A DNA stretch of 64,000 bases from Hydrogenispora ethanolica (GTDB lineage: Bacteria > Bacillota > UBA4882 > UBA8346). The DNA is taken from contig NZ_SLUN01000013.1 of assembly GCF_004340685.1 (NCBI RefSeq), forward strand, positions 62,001 through 126,000, written 5' to 3'. A program made the translations under genes and the position numbers. Shown piece after piece: positions 44,151 to 53,082 of this stretch. Position 1 is the first letter of the stretch, and each line of letters starts with the position of its first letter. Below the pieces are notes generated by a model that worked only from the letters and a program-made list of their open reading frames with translations, made no database searches and had not been told where the DNA came from.

Positions 44151-45014
44151 ATGAAATTCGCAGTATTTACCGTCAGTACGCCGGAGTATGACCCGCGCCA
44201 GACCGTCCGGCGGTTGCGGGAGATCGGCTACGACGGCGTGGAGTGGCGGATCGCCGCGGCGCCGCCGGCGGAGAAACCGGCCGATTATACCTATGAGCGG
44301 CGTTACTGGTGTTATAATCAGAGCACGTTGGATCTGGAGACGCTGCCGGAGCGGGCGGCGGAGGTCCGGGCTTTTACCAGCGAGGCCGGGCTGGAGATCT
44401 GTTCGCTCACCACCTATCTGCTGCCGGACCAGCTTGCGGCGGTGGAGCGGGTGCTGCAGGCCGCCCGCCAAATGGACTGTCCGAATATTCGGGTCAACGC
44501 CCCGAATTTCAAGGACGGCGATCATTACCCGACGCTCTTTGAGCGGACCGTCGGCCAACTGCGACAGCTCGAACCGCTGGCTGCCCGGTACGGCGTGCGG
44601 ATCAATCTCGAGATCCACATGGGCAACATCATTCCCAGCGCCAGCGCCGCCTATCGCCTGGTCTCCGGCTTCGACCCCCGGCACATCGGGATCATCTTCG
44701 ACCCCGGCAATATGGTTTATGAAGGCTTCGAAAACTACCGGCTCGGCGTGGAACTGCTCGGGCCGTACCTGGCCCACGTCCATGTGAAGAATGCCATTTG
44801 GCAACAGACCGAAACCACGCCCGACGGGGTCCAGGTCTGGCAGCCAACCTGGGCGCCGGTGAAATCCGGTTTCGCCGACCTGCGCCGCCTGGCCCGGGTG
44901 CTCAAGGAAGCGGGCTATCAAGGCTACCTGTCGCTGGAGGATTTCTCCAATGAAGAGGATACCGAGAGCAAACTCCGGAACAACCTGGCTTTCATGAAGG
45001 AGATCACCGCTTAA
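44151..45014 (+). CDS. Sugar phosphate isomerase/epimerase (TIM barrel)
   Basis: A 287-residue member of the AP_endonuc_2 (xylose isomerase-like) fold. Metal-site residues are spread over the strands: NLEIHMGN, IIFDPGNM, HVHVKNA and LSLEDFS hold the Glu, Asp, His and Glu of the family. It may isomerise or epimerise a sugar or inositol derivative. The ATG at 44151 has a GGGAGGAG site; the open frame extends upstream only by chance. It leads an operon with a second isomerase and an oxidoreductase. Confidence 0.88.
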   Translation: MKFAVFTVSTPEYDPRQTVRRLREIGYDGVEWRIAAAPPAEKPADYTYERRYWCYNQSTLDLETLPERAAEVRAFTSEAGLEICSLTTYLLPDQLAAVERVLQAARQMDCPNIRVNAPNFKDGDHYPTLFERTVGQLRQLEPLAARYGVRINLEIHMGNIIPSASAAYRLVSGFDPRHIGIIFDPGNMVYEGFENYRLGVELLGPYLAHVHVKNAIWQQTETTPDGVQVWQPTWAPVKSGFADLRRLARVLKEAGYQGYLSLEDFSNEEDTESKLRNNLAFMKEITA

Positions 45015-45143
45015 GCTCCCGGACCCTGAGGAGGGGAGAAGGGGCGCGCCCAGAATTGCGCCGTCCCGGTGAGGGCACGGCCGGCCCTGCTCCGGCAAGG
45101 CACGGCCTCCCAAGAGATGATGAAGAACGGAGAGAAACTACTG

Positions 45144-46001
45144 ATGAGTCAATTTATCCTAAGCGCCTTTGCGGATGAGATCGCCGACGACCTTCAGACC
45201 CAGATGGACGTCCTGGAGGAGCATGACATTCATTTCATCGAGATGCGCGGCGTGAACGGCAGGCCCTTGGTCCAGCACAGCCTGGACGAGGTCCGGGCGA
45301 TCAAGGCGCAACTGGACGCCCGGGGTTTCCGGATCTCCGCCGTCGGCTCGCCCATCGGCAAGATCAAGATCAGCGACCCTTTTGAACCCCATCTGGAGCT
45401 CTTCCGGCATACGCTGGAGATCGCCAAGATCCTGGAGACCGGGTACATCCGGATGTTCAGCTTCTTCCTGCCGCCGGGCGAGGACCCCCGGCATTACCGA
45501 GCAGAGGTCCTGCGCCGCTGGGAAGCGCTGCTTCAGGCCGCCGACGGCACGGGATTGGTGCTGCTCCATGAGAATGAGAAGGAAATATACGGCGATACGC
45601 CCGAACGCTGCCTCGATCTGCTGACGTCGTTTCCCGGCGATGGGCTGAGGGCGGTCTTCGATCCGGCCAATTTCGTCCAGTGCGATGTCGAAACCTTCCC
45701 CGGGGCCTACCGGCTCCTGGAGGATTACGTGGTCTATATGCATATCAAGGACGCGGTCGCCAGCGACCATCATGTCGTCCCCGCCGGATACGGCGACGGG
45801 AAGGTCCCGGCGATCCTCGCCGCGCTGCAGCGCCGGGGTTATGAGGGTTTCCTGTCGCTCGAGCCCCACCTCGGCAGCTTCAAAGGCTTCGCCGCTCTGG
45901 AGCCCAACTCGCCAGCCAACCAGCTGCCCGAGGGCGGTCCGAAGCAATTCGCCATCGCCGTGGCGGCCTTGAAAAAGATCCTGGCGGAGCTCCCGCAATA
46001 A
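45144..46001 (+). CDS. Sugar phosphate isomerase/epimerase (TIM barrel), second
   Basis: A 285-residue paralogue of the fold upstream: VLLHENEKEIYG, LRAVFDPANFVQ, VYMHIKDAV and LSLEPHL carry the metal-binding residues. The start at 45144 has GGAGAG upstream. Two different isomerases together with a Gfo/Idh/MocA oxidoreductase are typical of routes that oxidise and re-arrange sugars or inositols (oxidation, epimerisation, reduction). Confidence 0.88.
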   Translation: MSQFILSAFADEIADDLQTQMDVLEEHDIHFIEMRGVNGRPLVQHSLDEVRAIKAQLDARGFRISAVGSPIGKIKISDPFEPHLELFRHTLEIAKILETGYIRMFSFFLPPGEDPRHYRAEVLRRWEALLQAADGTGLVLLHENEKEIYGDTPERCLDLLTSFPGDGLRAVFDPANFVQCDVETFPGAYRLLEDYVVYMHIKDAVASDHHVVPAGYGDGKVPAILAALQRRGYEGFLSLEPHLGSFKGFAALEPNSPANQLPEGGPKQFAIAVAALKKILAELPQ

Positions 46002-46058
46002 GTCTCCGGGACGCCCGGAGCGCTTGCGGAGGCGAATCACTGAATAGAGGAGGAGACT

Positions 46059-47219
46059 ATGGACAAGGTACGAATCGGAATCATCGGCATCGGCAACATG
46101 GGCAGCGCCCATGCCCGGTACCTCTTTCAAGGCGATATTCCCGGAGCGGAACTCACCGCGGTGTGCGATACTAATCCCGCCCGGCTGCAATGGGCGTCGG
46201 AGACCTTTGGCGATAAAGTATTGACCTTCGCCGGCGCCGAGCAGCTGTTCGCCGCGGGGGTGGTCGATGCGGTAATGGTGGCCACGCCGCACTACGACCA
46301 TCCGCCCCTGGCCATTCAGGCTTTCAACCACGGCTGCCATGTGCTCTGCGAGAAGCCGGCCGGGGTCTACACTAAGCAAGTGCGGGAGATGAACGAGGCC
46401 GCCGCCAAGAGCGGCAAAGTCTTCAGCATGATGTACAACCAGCGGACCAATCCTCTCTACCAGAAACTGCGGGATCTGGTCCAATCGGGCGAGCTGGGTC
46501 CGATCAAGCGGACCAATTGGATCATCACTTCCTGGTACCGCTCGCAGAGCTATTACGATTCCGGCGGCTGGCGGGCCACCTGGGCGGGAGAAGGCGGCGG
46601 GGTGCTCCTGAATCAAGACCCGCACCAGTTGGATCTCTGGCAATGGATCTGCGGCATGCCGGTGCGGGTCCGGGCTTTCTGCCAGTTCGGCAAGTTCCAT
46701 GAGATCGAGGTGGAGGATGACGTCACCGCCTACGTGGAGTATGAGAACGGCGCCACCGGCCTTTTCGTCACCTCCACCGGCGAGTCGCCCGGCACCAACC
46801 GTTTCGAGATCAGCGCCGACCGCGGCAAGGTCGTGGTCGAAGACGGCAAGCTCACCTTCTGGCGGCTGCGGGTTCCGGAGCGCCAGTTCAACCGGGAGTA
46901 TAAGGGCGGATTCGGCCAGCCGGAATGTTGGGAATGCCAGATTCCGATCACCGGCAAAGCCACCGACCATCCCGGAATCACCGCCAACTGGGTCGAGGCC
47001 ATCCTCAAAGGAGCGCCGCTGTTGGCGCCGGGCCCCGAAGGAATCCGCGGCCTGGAACTCTCCAACGCGATGCACTTGTCGGCCTGGCTCGACAATTGGG
47101 TGGATCTGCCCATCGACGAGGAATTGTTCCATCAGAAATTGCAAGAGCGGATCGCCACCTCGACCGCAAAGAAGCAGAGCGGTCCCGACCGCGTGCTGAG
47201 CGTCGGCGGAACGCATTGA
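46059..47219 (+). CDS. Gfo/Idh/MocA family oxidoreductase
   Basis: A 386-residue NAD(P)-dependent dehydrogenase. The Rossmann motif is GIIGIGNMGSAHARYL (residues 6-21), and the conserved EKPAGVYTKQVREM block (about 104-117) supplies the catalytic Lys of the family. The C-terminal alpha/beta domain has GGVLLNQDPHQLDLW with the active-site His. GGAGGAG precedes the ATG. It ends the operon, and a strong terminator follows. The substrate is a sugar or cyclitol of unknown identity. Confidence 0.92.
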   Translation: MDKVRIGIIGIGNMGSAHARYLFQGDIPGAELTAVCDTNPARLQWASETFGDKVLTFAGAEQLFAAGVVDAVMVATPHYDHPPLAIQAFNHGCHVLCEKPAGVYTKQVREMNEAAAKSGKVFSMMYNQRTNPLYQKLRDLVQSGELGPIKRTNWIITSWYRSQSYYDSGGWRATWAGEGGGVLLNQDPHQLDLWQWICGMPVRVRAFCQFGKFHEIEVEDDVTAYVEYENGATGLFVTSTGESPGTNRFEISADRGKVVVEDGKLTFWRLRVPERQFNREYKGGFGQPECWECQIPITGKATDHPGITANWVEAILKGAPLLAPGPEGIRGLELSNAMHLSAWLDNWVDLPIDEELFHQKLQERIATSTAKKQSGPDRVLSVGGTH

Positions 47220-47266
47220 GCGGTGTCATCGGTACTTTATCCCATGGCTAAACAGCCGGAGAATTC

Positions 47267-47309
47267 ATTCCATGCTTTGGGCGTCAACGCCCAAAGCATG
47301 GAATTTTTT
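47267..47309 (+). terminator. Strong terminator after the oxidoreductase
   Basis: Perfect 17-bp stem attccatgctttgggcg (47267-47283) with its complement (47288-47304), loop tcaa, then TTTTT. Confidence 0.93.
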
Positions 47310-47394
47310 ATGCGGAAGTCGTTTTTCGGGAGCGTAACCATAGGTTCGGCAAAATCATGTGCCGGATGGATAGTTGGCTTTTAACGAAGCCGGT

Positions 47395-47530
47395 AGGTTG
47401 AACCTGCCGCCGTAGGATGCTTCGGGCTATTTTTTGATCGAGAGCTCCTGTACCTAAACGCTTGGGTAAAGGCAAAGGGACACATTGCCTGGGGAAAGCC
47501 CTCGGCCTAACGAATACCCGTTACGGATTA
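47395..47530 (-). pseudogene. Decayed 3' end of a second flavin oxidase gene
   Basis: The stretch tgccgccgtag-atgc-tcgggc, ttgat-gagag and taaacgc-gtaaag at 47406-47490 follows the same order as the 3' end of the flavin oxidase gene at about 48620-48725, with substitutions and a small deletion. It codes the BBE-domain tail in degraded form. No open frame remains. Confidence 0.65.
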
Positions 47531-47547
47531 AGGTCCTATTTTGGCGC

Positions 47548-48477
47548 TTATCTCCCAGGTTGGGCCGCTAGCGCCCCCCGGATAATGGCCTGCTCCAGTA
47601 CTACCGCTGCGGCTGTGCCCACAATCGTAACGACGGCGTCTCTCGACATGTCACTGGTGTGTGAACCCAAGGCGAGGCAGAAGACCGTGTCACCATCCCA
47701 CTGAGTGTGATTGGGGGAGATGGCCCGGGCCATTCCATCGTCGGCGAGTTTGGCCACCCGGTTGGCCTCCGCCTTGCTCAGCCGCTCTGTGGTCGCCACT
47801 ACGGCGATCGTGGTGCTCTGGTAGTACAGTGGTGACGGCACACCGTCCAGCATCGCCCGGGTCTGATCGACGAAGGTTCCGTCGGGATTTAGCGCTCCGA
47901 CGACGATCCGCCCCCGATCCCACACGTCTCCGAGGGCATTGACCACCGCCAGGGCCGCCACCACAGGGCCGCCGGGAATGTGAATGGAGGCGGTGCCCAG
48001 TCCGCCTTTCATCGGTATCCCGTAGATCTTCCCCACCGTCGCTCCCGCCCCGGCGCCTACATTTCCTTCGGCTACGGGACCTGAATTTGCAGCCTGGCAG
48101 GCAGCGTAGGCCAGGGCCGCATCAGGCGGAGGTGAGCCCATGGCGAAGGGAAGGTCAAAGATAACCGCCGCGGGTACGAGCGGTACCTCGGCGATCCTTT
48201 GTTCAACAAGCCAGCGCATTACCCCTCCCGTCGCCGGCAACCCGAAGAAACTGCCGCCGGTGAGAAGGAGGCCGTATACAGGATACTCCGCAGCGCCAGG
48301 GCGGATGATATCGGTATTTTGGGTACCGGGGCTACCTCCGCTTACGTCTACACCTGGAACTGCCCCATCCGGGCAGAGAATCACCGTGCATCCCGTGCGT
48401 CCGCTTTCTTCCTCGGCGTTTCCCACCAGGATGCCGGGAACATCAGTGAGTCCTCCCGGGGGTTTTGTTTTATTCAT
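47548..48477 (-). CDS. P1 family peptidase (DmpA/S58 type)
   Basis: A 309-residue protein of the self-cleaving DmpA aminopeptidase family. Family blocks are GLLLTGGSFFGLPATGGVMRWL (partial), AEGNVGAGAGATVGK and the nucleophile region GLGTASIHIPGG, where DmpA-type enzymes cut themselves before a Ser or Thr. The frame opens with GTG at 48486, but ATG 48477 has AAGGGTGA at better spacing. It runs in the same direction as the oxidase gene, from which it is separated by 53 bases. Its natural substrate is unknown. Confidence 0.85.
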   Translation of the reverse strand: MNKTKPPGGLTDVPGILVGNAEEESGRTGCTVILCPDGAVPGVDVSGGSPGTQNTDIIRPGAAEYPVYGLLLTGGSFFGLPATGGVMRWLVEQRIAEVPLVPAAVIFDLPFAMGSPPPDAALAYAACQAANSGPVAEGNVGAGAGATVGKIYGIPMKGGLGTASIHIPGGPVVAALAVVNALGDVWDRGRIVVGALNPDGTFVDQTRAMLDGVPSPLYYQSTTIAVVATTERLSKAEANRVAKLADDGMARAISPNHTQWDGDTVFCLALGSHTSDMSRDAVVTIVGTAAAVVLEQAIIRGALAAQPGR

Positions 48478-48539
48478 TGATCTCACCCTTATCTGAAAGA
48501 TTTAACTTTTTCCAATGTCGCATGCGTATTGATGCTCTT

Positions 48540-49880
48540 TCAAGCAGGCGGAATGCTCTGCGGGAACCGGAAGACGTTTTCCGGGTCGTATTTGGCCTTC
48601 ACCCGGGTCAACCGGCCAAAGTTGCCGCCGTAGTATGCCTCGGGCCAATTCTTGATTGAGAGGTCCGGGGTATTAACGTAAACGCCCCGAGTAAAGGGGA
48701 GCATCGCCCGACGGAAGTCCTCTACCCAACGAATCCCTGGAGCAATTCCTTCCTGGGCGCTCCAGGTGGCAAAGAGGGACATGTTCGATAGCGCCTCACG
48801 GTAGAAGTATGCCGTGGCCGTATTCGGAACTCTGGCTACCGCCCCGCCTAGACCGTGGAAAAAGACGGTAACTGTGGAAGCCTGAGGTGGTTCGTTGATG
48901 AAGCGCCGGATCGTGGCAATACCCTCCTCCGGCAGCAGGTGATCGACGAAGGGACCTACACTTTTGAAAGGCAAGGGAGACGTAGGCTGGGTGGCTGCTA
49001 TCAGGGATACAGCCTTAAGCCAGGGTATCTCTTCAATGGTTACTTGCTGCGGCGAGCCGGCCCGAAGCAAAGGTTCCAGCAGGCGACGCAGTTTTTCAGC
49101 CGAACCGAGAAAAACTCCTTGCATAAGCAGCAAGGACTGTTCTCCCGAAGTTATCGTGAGGAGTGGAGTGAGCCGCTCGTCGGCGTCAGGAGTGGTATAG
49201 TTCTGCCAGGTTCGCAATACCGGCTCTAGATCCTGAAGCTTCCAATTAATGCTGGCATAGGCAACCGTGTCAATTTGATGCGTGCGGAAGCGGAAAGAGG
49301 TACAGATACCAAAATTACCGCCACCGCCACCGCGCGAAGCCCAGAATAGATCGGGATGTTGATCGGCATTGGCGTAAAGCACATTGCCGTTGGCGTCGAC
49401 CATCTCCAATTCAAGTAGGTTATCAATTATCAGACCCCACGGCCGAGATAGACTGCTCTGACCGCCGCCCAGGGTAAACCCGGCGATACCCGTGGTGGGG
49501 CAGAGACCGGCCGGCACCACCAATCCCTCGGCCCCCAGTGTCTCGTATAATTCGATGTCCCGCAGGCCGGTCTGTACCGTAACGGTACCACGCTGGTGGT
49601 CCACCTTCACCTGTTTCATCTCACTGACGTCAATCACAATGCCGGCATCAACGACCGATAAGCCTTCATAGTTGTGACGGCCGGAGCGCATACGGAGCGG
49701 CACGGCCCGATAATGCGCCCAGCGTATGGCGTTGACTACGTCCTGAGTCTCCTGGGCAAATACAATGACCAACGGGAATCGATTAAAGAAGGTGTTGAAC
49801 TCCAGGCGGGCCGCATGATATTGCGGATCTCCCGGTAAGACGATGCGCCCGGTGAGGTCGGGCTCCTTATTATGGGACAT
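48540..49880 (-). CDS. FAD-linked oxidoreductase with BBE domain
   Basis: A 446-residue PCMH-type flavoprotein. His69 in RSGRHNYEG and Cys127 in PAGLCPTTGIAG match the two residues that bind FAD covalently in berberine-bridge and oligosaccharide oxidases. The C-terminal BBE element is YYGGNFGRLTRVKAKYDPENVF, shown as landmark. Such enzymes oxidise sugars or alkaloids with O2, which is odd in an anaerobe; transfer is possible. A decayed second tail lies at 47395. Confidence 0.88.
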   Translation of the reverse strand: MSHNKEPDLTGRIVLPGDPQYHAARLEFNTFFNRFPLVIVFAQETQDVVNAIRWAHYRAVPLRMRSGRHNYEGLSVVDAGIVIDVSEMKQVKVDHQRGTVTVQTGLRDIELYETLGAEGLVVPAGLCPTTGIAGFTLGGGQSSLSRPWGLIIDNLLELEMVDANGNVLYANADQHPDLFWASRGGGGGNFGICTSFRFRTHQIDTVAYASINWKLQDLEPVLRTWQNYTTPDADERLTPLLTITSGEQSLLLMQGVFLGSAEKLRRLLEPLLRAGSPQQVTIEEIPWLKAVSLIAATQPTSPLPFKSVGPFVDHLLPEEGIATIRRFINEPPQASTVTVFFHGLGGAVARVPNTATAYFYREALSNMSLFATWSAQEGIAPGIRWVEDFRRAMLPFTRGVYVNTPDLSIKNWPEAYYGGNFGRLTRVKAKYDPENVFRFPQSIPPA

Positions 49881-50496
49881 TCAAACATCACTCCCTATCA
49901 TAAATTAGCGGATTGGATATTCAATAATATGTCACTCATTACACAAACTGTATCAATCAAAGAAAAAATGTACGATTAGAACAGAATTTACAGTTGCTCC
50001 AGGTCATTATATCAATCCAACGATTCGCCTTATAGACGGGATGAGCGGGAACGCCAATATCGGTGAATCGGCAGGGGTCGACTAACTTCGGGGCCGCTGG
50101 ATTCCAAGCTTCTGGAGAGGTTTCCGTGTTTCGGCGGTCGTTCGATTAGCCCGTGCTAACAGTCTGATTGGACAAAATGGATGTCGGTGAAGTTGATGTG
50201 GGGAGATGCTGCGCAAGGTGTAGTCCATGCTGGAAATCAACTGAAGAGATTTGGAAAGGACAGGTTATCATTGTCACCAAGTTACCAAAGACGATGGGGT
50301 ATCTGAATGCAGCATTATATGAATATGCAAAAAGTCAAGAGTCTATGCTGGGAAAAGGATATTTGGACCAAGACAAAAGGTGCGGAGGATGGTCGGATGG
50401 GATTGGGGTAAAGAATCGTAGTATGGAAATGGCAGAATCCCGGTAATTTAAGTTGCTAAAAAGTGGTCGCCGTCGGATCCGATAAGGGGAAGCGCT
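49881..50496. other. Gene-free stretch of about 600 bases
   Basis: AT-richer than its flanks. One open frame (50168-50446, + strand, 92 residues) lacks a ribosome site and any family I know, so I do not call it. No repeat or terminator stands out. Confidence 0.4.
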
Positions 50497-52881
50497 TCAC
50501 GATTCGGGAACGGTCTGGCTCCGGGGCTGGAATTGGCGGCGGTAGTCATAGGGCGTATAGCCGTAACGCGCTTTAAACTGCTTGATGAAATAAGCGGCCG
50601 CGTTGTAGCCGGCTTGAAAGCCGACCTCCTGCACGGACAGGGCCGTCTGGAGCAACAGGCCGCGCGCTTTCTCCAGCCGCTGGTCATTGATGTACGTTAT
50701 AAAAGCGACCCCGGTGACCTCTTTGAATATTTTACTGAAATAGCCGGGGCTCAAGCGAATATGTTCGGCCACCGAATCCAGGGACAAATCGGCCGCGCTC
50801 AGATGTTCCGCGATATAGGCAAGGGCTTCGGCGACGATCTGATAGTTCCGGTTGGAGATGCGGGTTTGATTCCATTGAAAAACCCGCTCGGCGCAGCCGG
50901 TGATCCAGAAGGCAAAGCCGGCGATGTTGTTATTTTCCGAGAATAAGTCCTGCAAGCCGGAGATCTCTTTTTCCGACAGTTTATACTGCATTTCTTTGAT
51001 ATAGATCGAGAAGATCCGCGTGATCTCCAGCAATTTCTGCCGGCAGTGATCGGCGGAGTAATGGCCTTGCCGGATCCGTTCCACCAATCCCGCTAAAACC
51101 GCGTCCACCTGCTTCAGATTGCCCGTTTTCAGGTTCGCCGCGAATTCCTGGATGAATGAGTCGGGGAGCGACTCCGGGCTGGCCTCTTTTGGGAGGAACG
51201 CTTCGCCCGTCAAAACCGGAATATCGGGATAAAAATAACAATACTTGAAGAGGACGGCCGCTTCCTGGAAAGACCGGTGGATCCCAAGCAAAGAGTCGGT
51301 CCAGGTTCCGGCGGTAATGCTGACGGGCAAGCGGTAATCGGCCCAAAGGAAATCGGTAATCTTCCCGGCCAGGTTTTCGAGGTGCTCGGGATCCGGCCGG
51401 GTGGACCCGATGATGAGCGCGATCCTTTGGTCGGCCAGGCCGACTCCCACATGATAAAGCGCCGGGGAGTTGTTCGCTTCGCTCGCCCGGATCAGTCGCT
51501 CTTTGATGGTTTGACTCTCTTCGAAGGTGAAATTCTTGAAGACTTGATGATCCACTTGGATGAGGACCACGCAGAAATAGGGATAATCCAGATTGGCATG
51601 GAATAGATCGAGCTCCTTGGCGAATTCTTGCGCGGTCAAGAAACGGTTATATAGCAGCCCGGTGATGAAATGGTTCCGGATCACCGGCTCGTTGGCCTGG
51701 AGGGAAGTTACTTTCACCGCCATCTCATCGATAAAATGGTTGATGAAGCCGTACTCGTTTTCCGCCGCCAGGTTCGGATCCTTGCTGCCGGTCAGCGCGC
51801 GCACCTTTTGGATGATCACCGCCAGGGGGTTGTAAATCCGGCGGGTCAGGATGAACGAAGCCGCCAGGCCGATGCCGATGGCCAGCAGACAGATGACCAT
51901 CAATAATTGCTGAACGAAAATGGTGCTTTGATAAAAGCGGTGAATGGGCGTGATGTTGACGATCTTCCAGTCGGAATACGGCAGCGAGGCAAAGGCGATC
52001 ATCGAAGCGACCCGGCCCACTTTGCCGCCGAAGCTGTCATAGTTCCGGCGCGAAGCCAGGATCCGCCGCACGTATTTTTCCTGGTTCAATGACTGATAGA
52101 GTAGCTTTTTCCGGGGGTGGGAAATAATCTGGCCGCGCTGGTTGATGATGAAGGTATGCTGATATTCGGCGGGAATGATCTTCTGAATGATCCGGCTGAC
52201 GGTGCTTTCGGCAACGTCGATGGCGATGACGCCCTGATAATCGGTTCCGGAGGAGATCATCGGAAAGGTTCTGACAAAGGTAAAATAATTGGTTTTTCGG
52301 TCCATGGTTTCCGGAGCGATATCGCGCAGCACCTTCCGGGATTCGATCCAGCGGAAGCTGTCCGGGTAATGATTCATGGCGCGGAGCCAATCCAGTTTCT
52401 TATAGGATTGGCCTTGATGGGTCAGATAACTGACGCCGGAAGAAGAGGAAATGATGAGATCCTGCTTTTTATAGTAGACATGGATGGCGCTGATGATGCC
52501 GGGATGATTGGCGACGATTTTTTGAAAGTAGTTATAGGTTTGATACAGTTGGTAATGGTTGCCCTTGACCGGCTCGTTGAAGTGAAAAAGCGTCTCCGAG
52601 GAACCGTCGTATTCGGTGGAAAGATCCATAAAACACAGGATCACCGGTTCAATGATCTGAAATTTCAGAGTCTCGGCCACTTGTTCCAACACCTTCTGGT
52701 GGACGGTTTCAATCTCGTGATTGAAACGGGACGAAAAGAAGAGATAAGAAAAGATGCCCACAATGAAGGTGACGATCATCACCACGATGATAAAGGAGAG
52801 GATCAGTTTTCCAAAGAGCGAGTTGAGTTTGGTCATCCGGCTGAGTTTCTGATTCAGACTGTCGAGTTCCAAATCTTTCAC
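50497..52881 (-). CDS. Membrane-bound AraC-type regulator (one-component)
   Basis: A 794-residue protein. A transmembrane helix lies at about 25-50, a Cache-like extracytoplasmic sensor spans about 55-310, and a second helix lies near 325-345. A long linker with a GGDEF-like or YesN-type insert of unclear type follows. The last 100 residues are an AraC DNA-binding domain (HLSAADLSLDSVAEHIRLSPGYFSK, in part, then RYGYTPYDYR). Such proteins read an external sugar and bind DNA while anchored in the membrane. It is divergent from the GH38 gene. The start may be GTG 52881 or TTG 52872. Confidence 0.88.
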   Translation of the reverse strand: MKDLELDSLNQKLSRMTKLNSLFGKLILSFIIVVMIVTFIVGIFSYLFFSSRFNHEIETVHQKVLEQVAETLKFQIIEPVILCFMDLSTEYDGSSETLFHFNEPVKGNHYQLYQTYNYFQKIVANHPGIISAIHVYYKKQDLIISSSSGVSYLTHQGQSYKKLDWLRAMNHYPDSFRWIESRKVLRDIAPETMDRKTNYFTFVRTFPMISSGTDYQGVIAIDVAESTVSRIIQKIIPAEYQHTFIINQRGQIISHPRKKLLYQSLNQEKYVRRILASRRNYDSFGGKVGRVASMIAFASLPYSDWKIVNITPIHRFYQSTIFVQQLLMVICLLAIGIGLAASFILTRRIYNPLAVIIQKVRALTGSKDPNLAAENEYGFINHFIDEMAVKVTSLQANEPVIRNHFITGLLYNRFLTAQEFAKELDLFHANLDYPYFCVVLIQVDHQVFKNFTFEESQTIKERLIRASEANNSPALYHVGVGLADQRIALIIGSTRPDPEHLENLAGKITDFLWADYRLPVSITAGTWTDSLLGIHRSFQEAAVLFKYCYFYPDIPVLTGEAFLPKEASPESLPDSFIQEFAANLKTGNLKQVDAVLAGLVERIRQGHYSADHCRQKLLEITRIFSIYIKEMQYKLSEKEISGLQDLFSENNNIAGFAFWITGCAERVFQWNQTRISNRNYQIVAEALAYIAEHLSAADLSLDSVAEHIRLSPGYFSKIFKEVTGVAFITYINDQRLEKARGLLLQTALSVQEVGFQAGYNAAAYFIKQFKARYGYTPYDYRRQFQPRSQTVPES

Positions 52882-52979
52882 TTCCTCGGTTGAACTTTGG
52901 AATCGCGGGAAACCGCTCCACCGATCCTAATGGATGTACTTCTGGTTAATTTTTAATTCCCCTTCTGTAAAGCCGGAAA

Positions 52980-53008
52980 TTGATACTTTCCGATGAATTT
53001 GTTATTGT
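52980..53008 (+). promoter_or_regulatory. SigA-type promoter of the GH38 cluster
   Basis: TTGATA (52980-52985), a 17-base spacer and TATTGT (53003-53008), 75 bases before the GH38 start in the divergent region shared with the AraC-type regulator. Confidence 0.6.
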
Positions 53009-53082
53009 GAGGGATCCCCCCGGGAAACTACAATCGAATCAGTGGAATATCCCGCAAAATTAGCCTCGAAGGAGGATGGCCG

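Noticed and set aside
45159-47216. Antisense frame of 685 residues over the isomerase and oxidoreductase genes
   Set aside because: It spans two real plus-strand genes and the gap between them, and has no recognisable domain.
50168-50446. A 92-residue plus-strand frame in the 50 kb gap
   Set aside because: No ribosome site, no family, odd Cys/Met-rich translation. Kept only as a remark.
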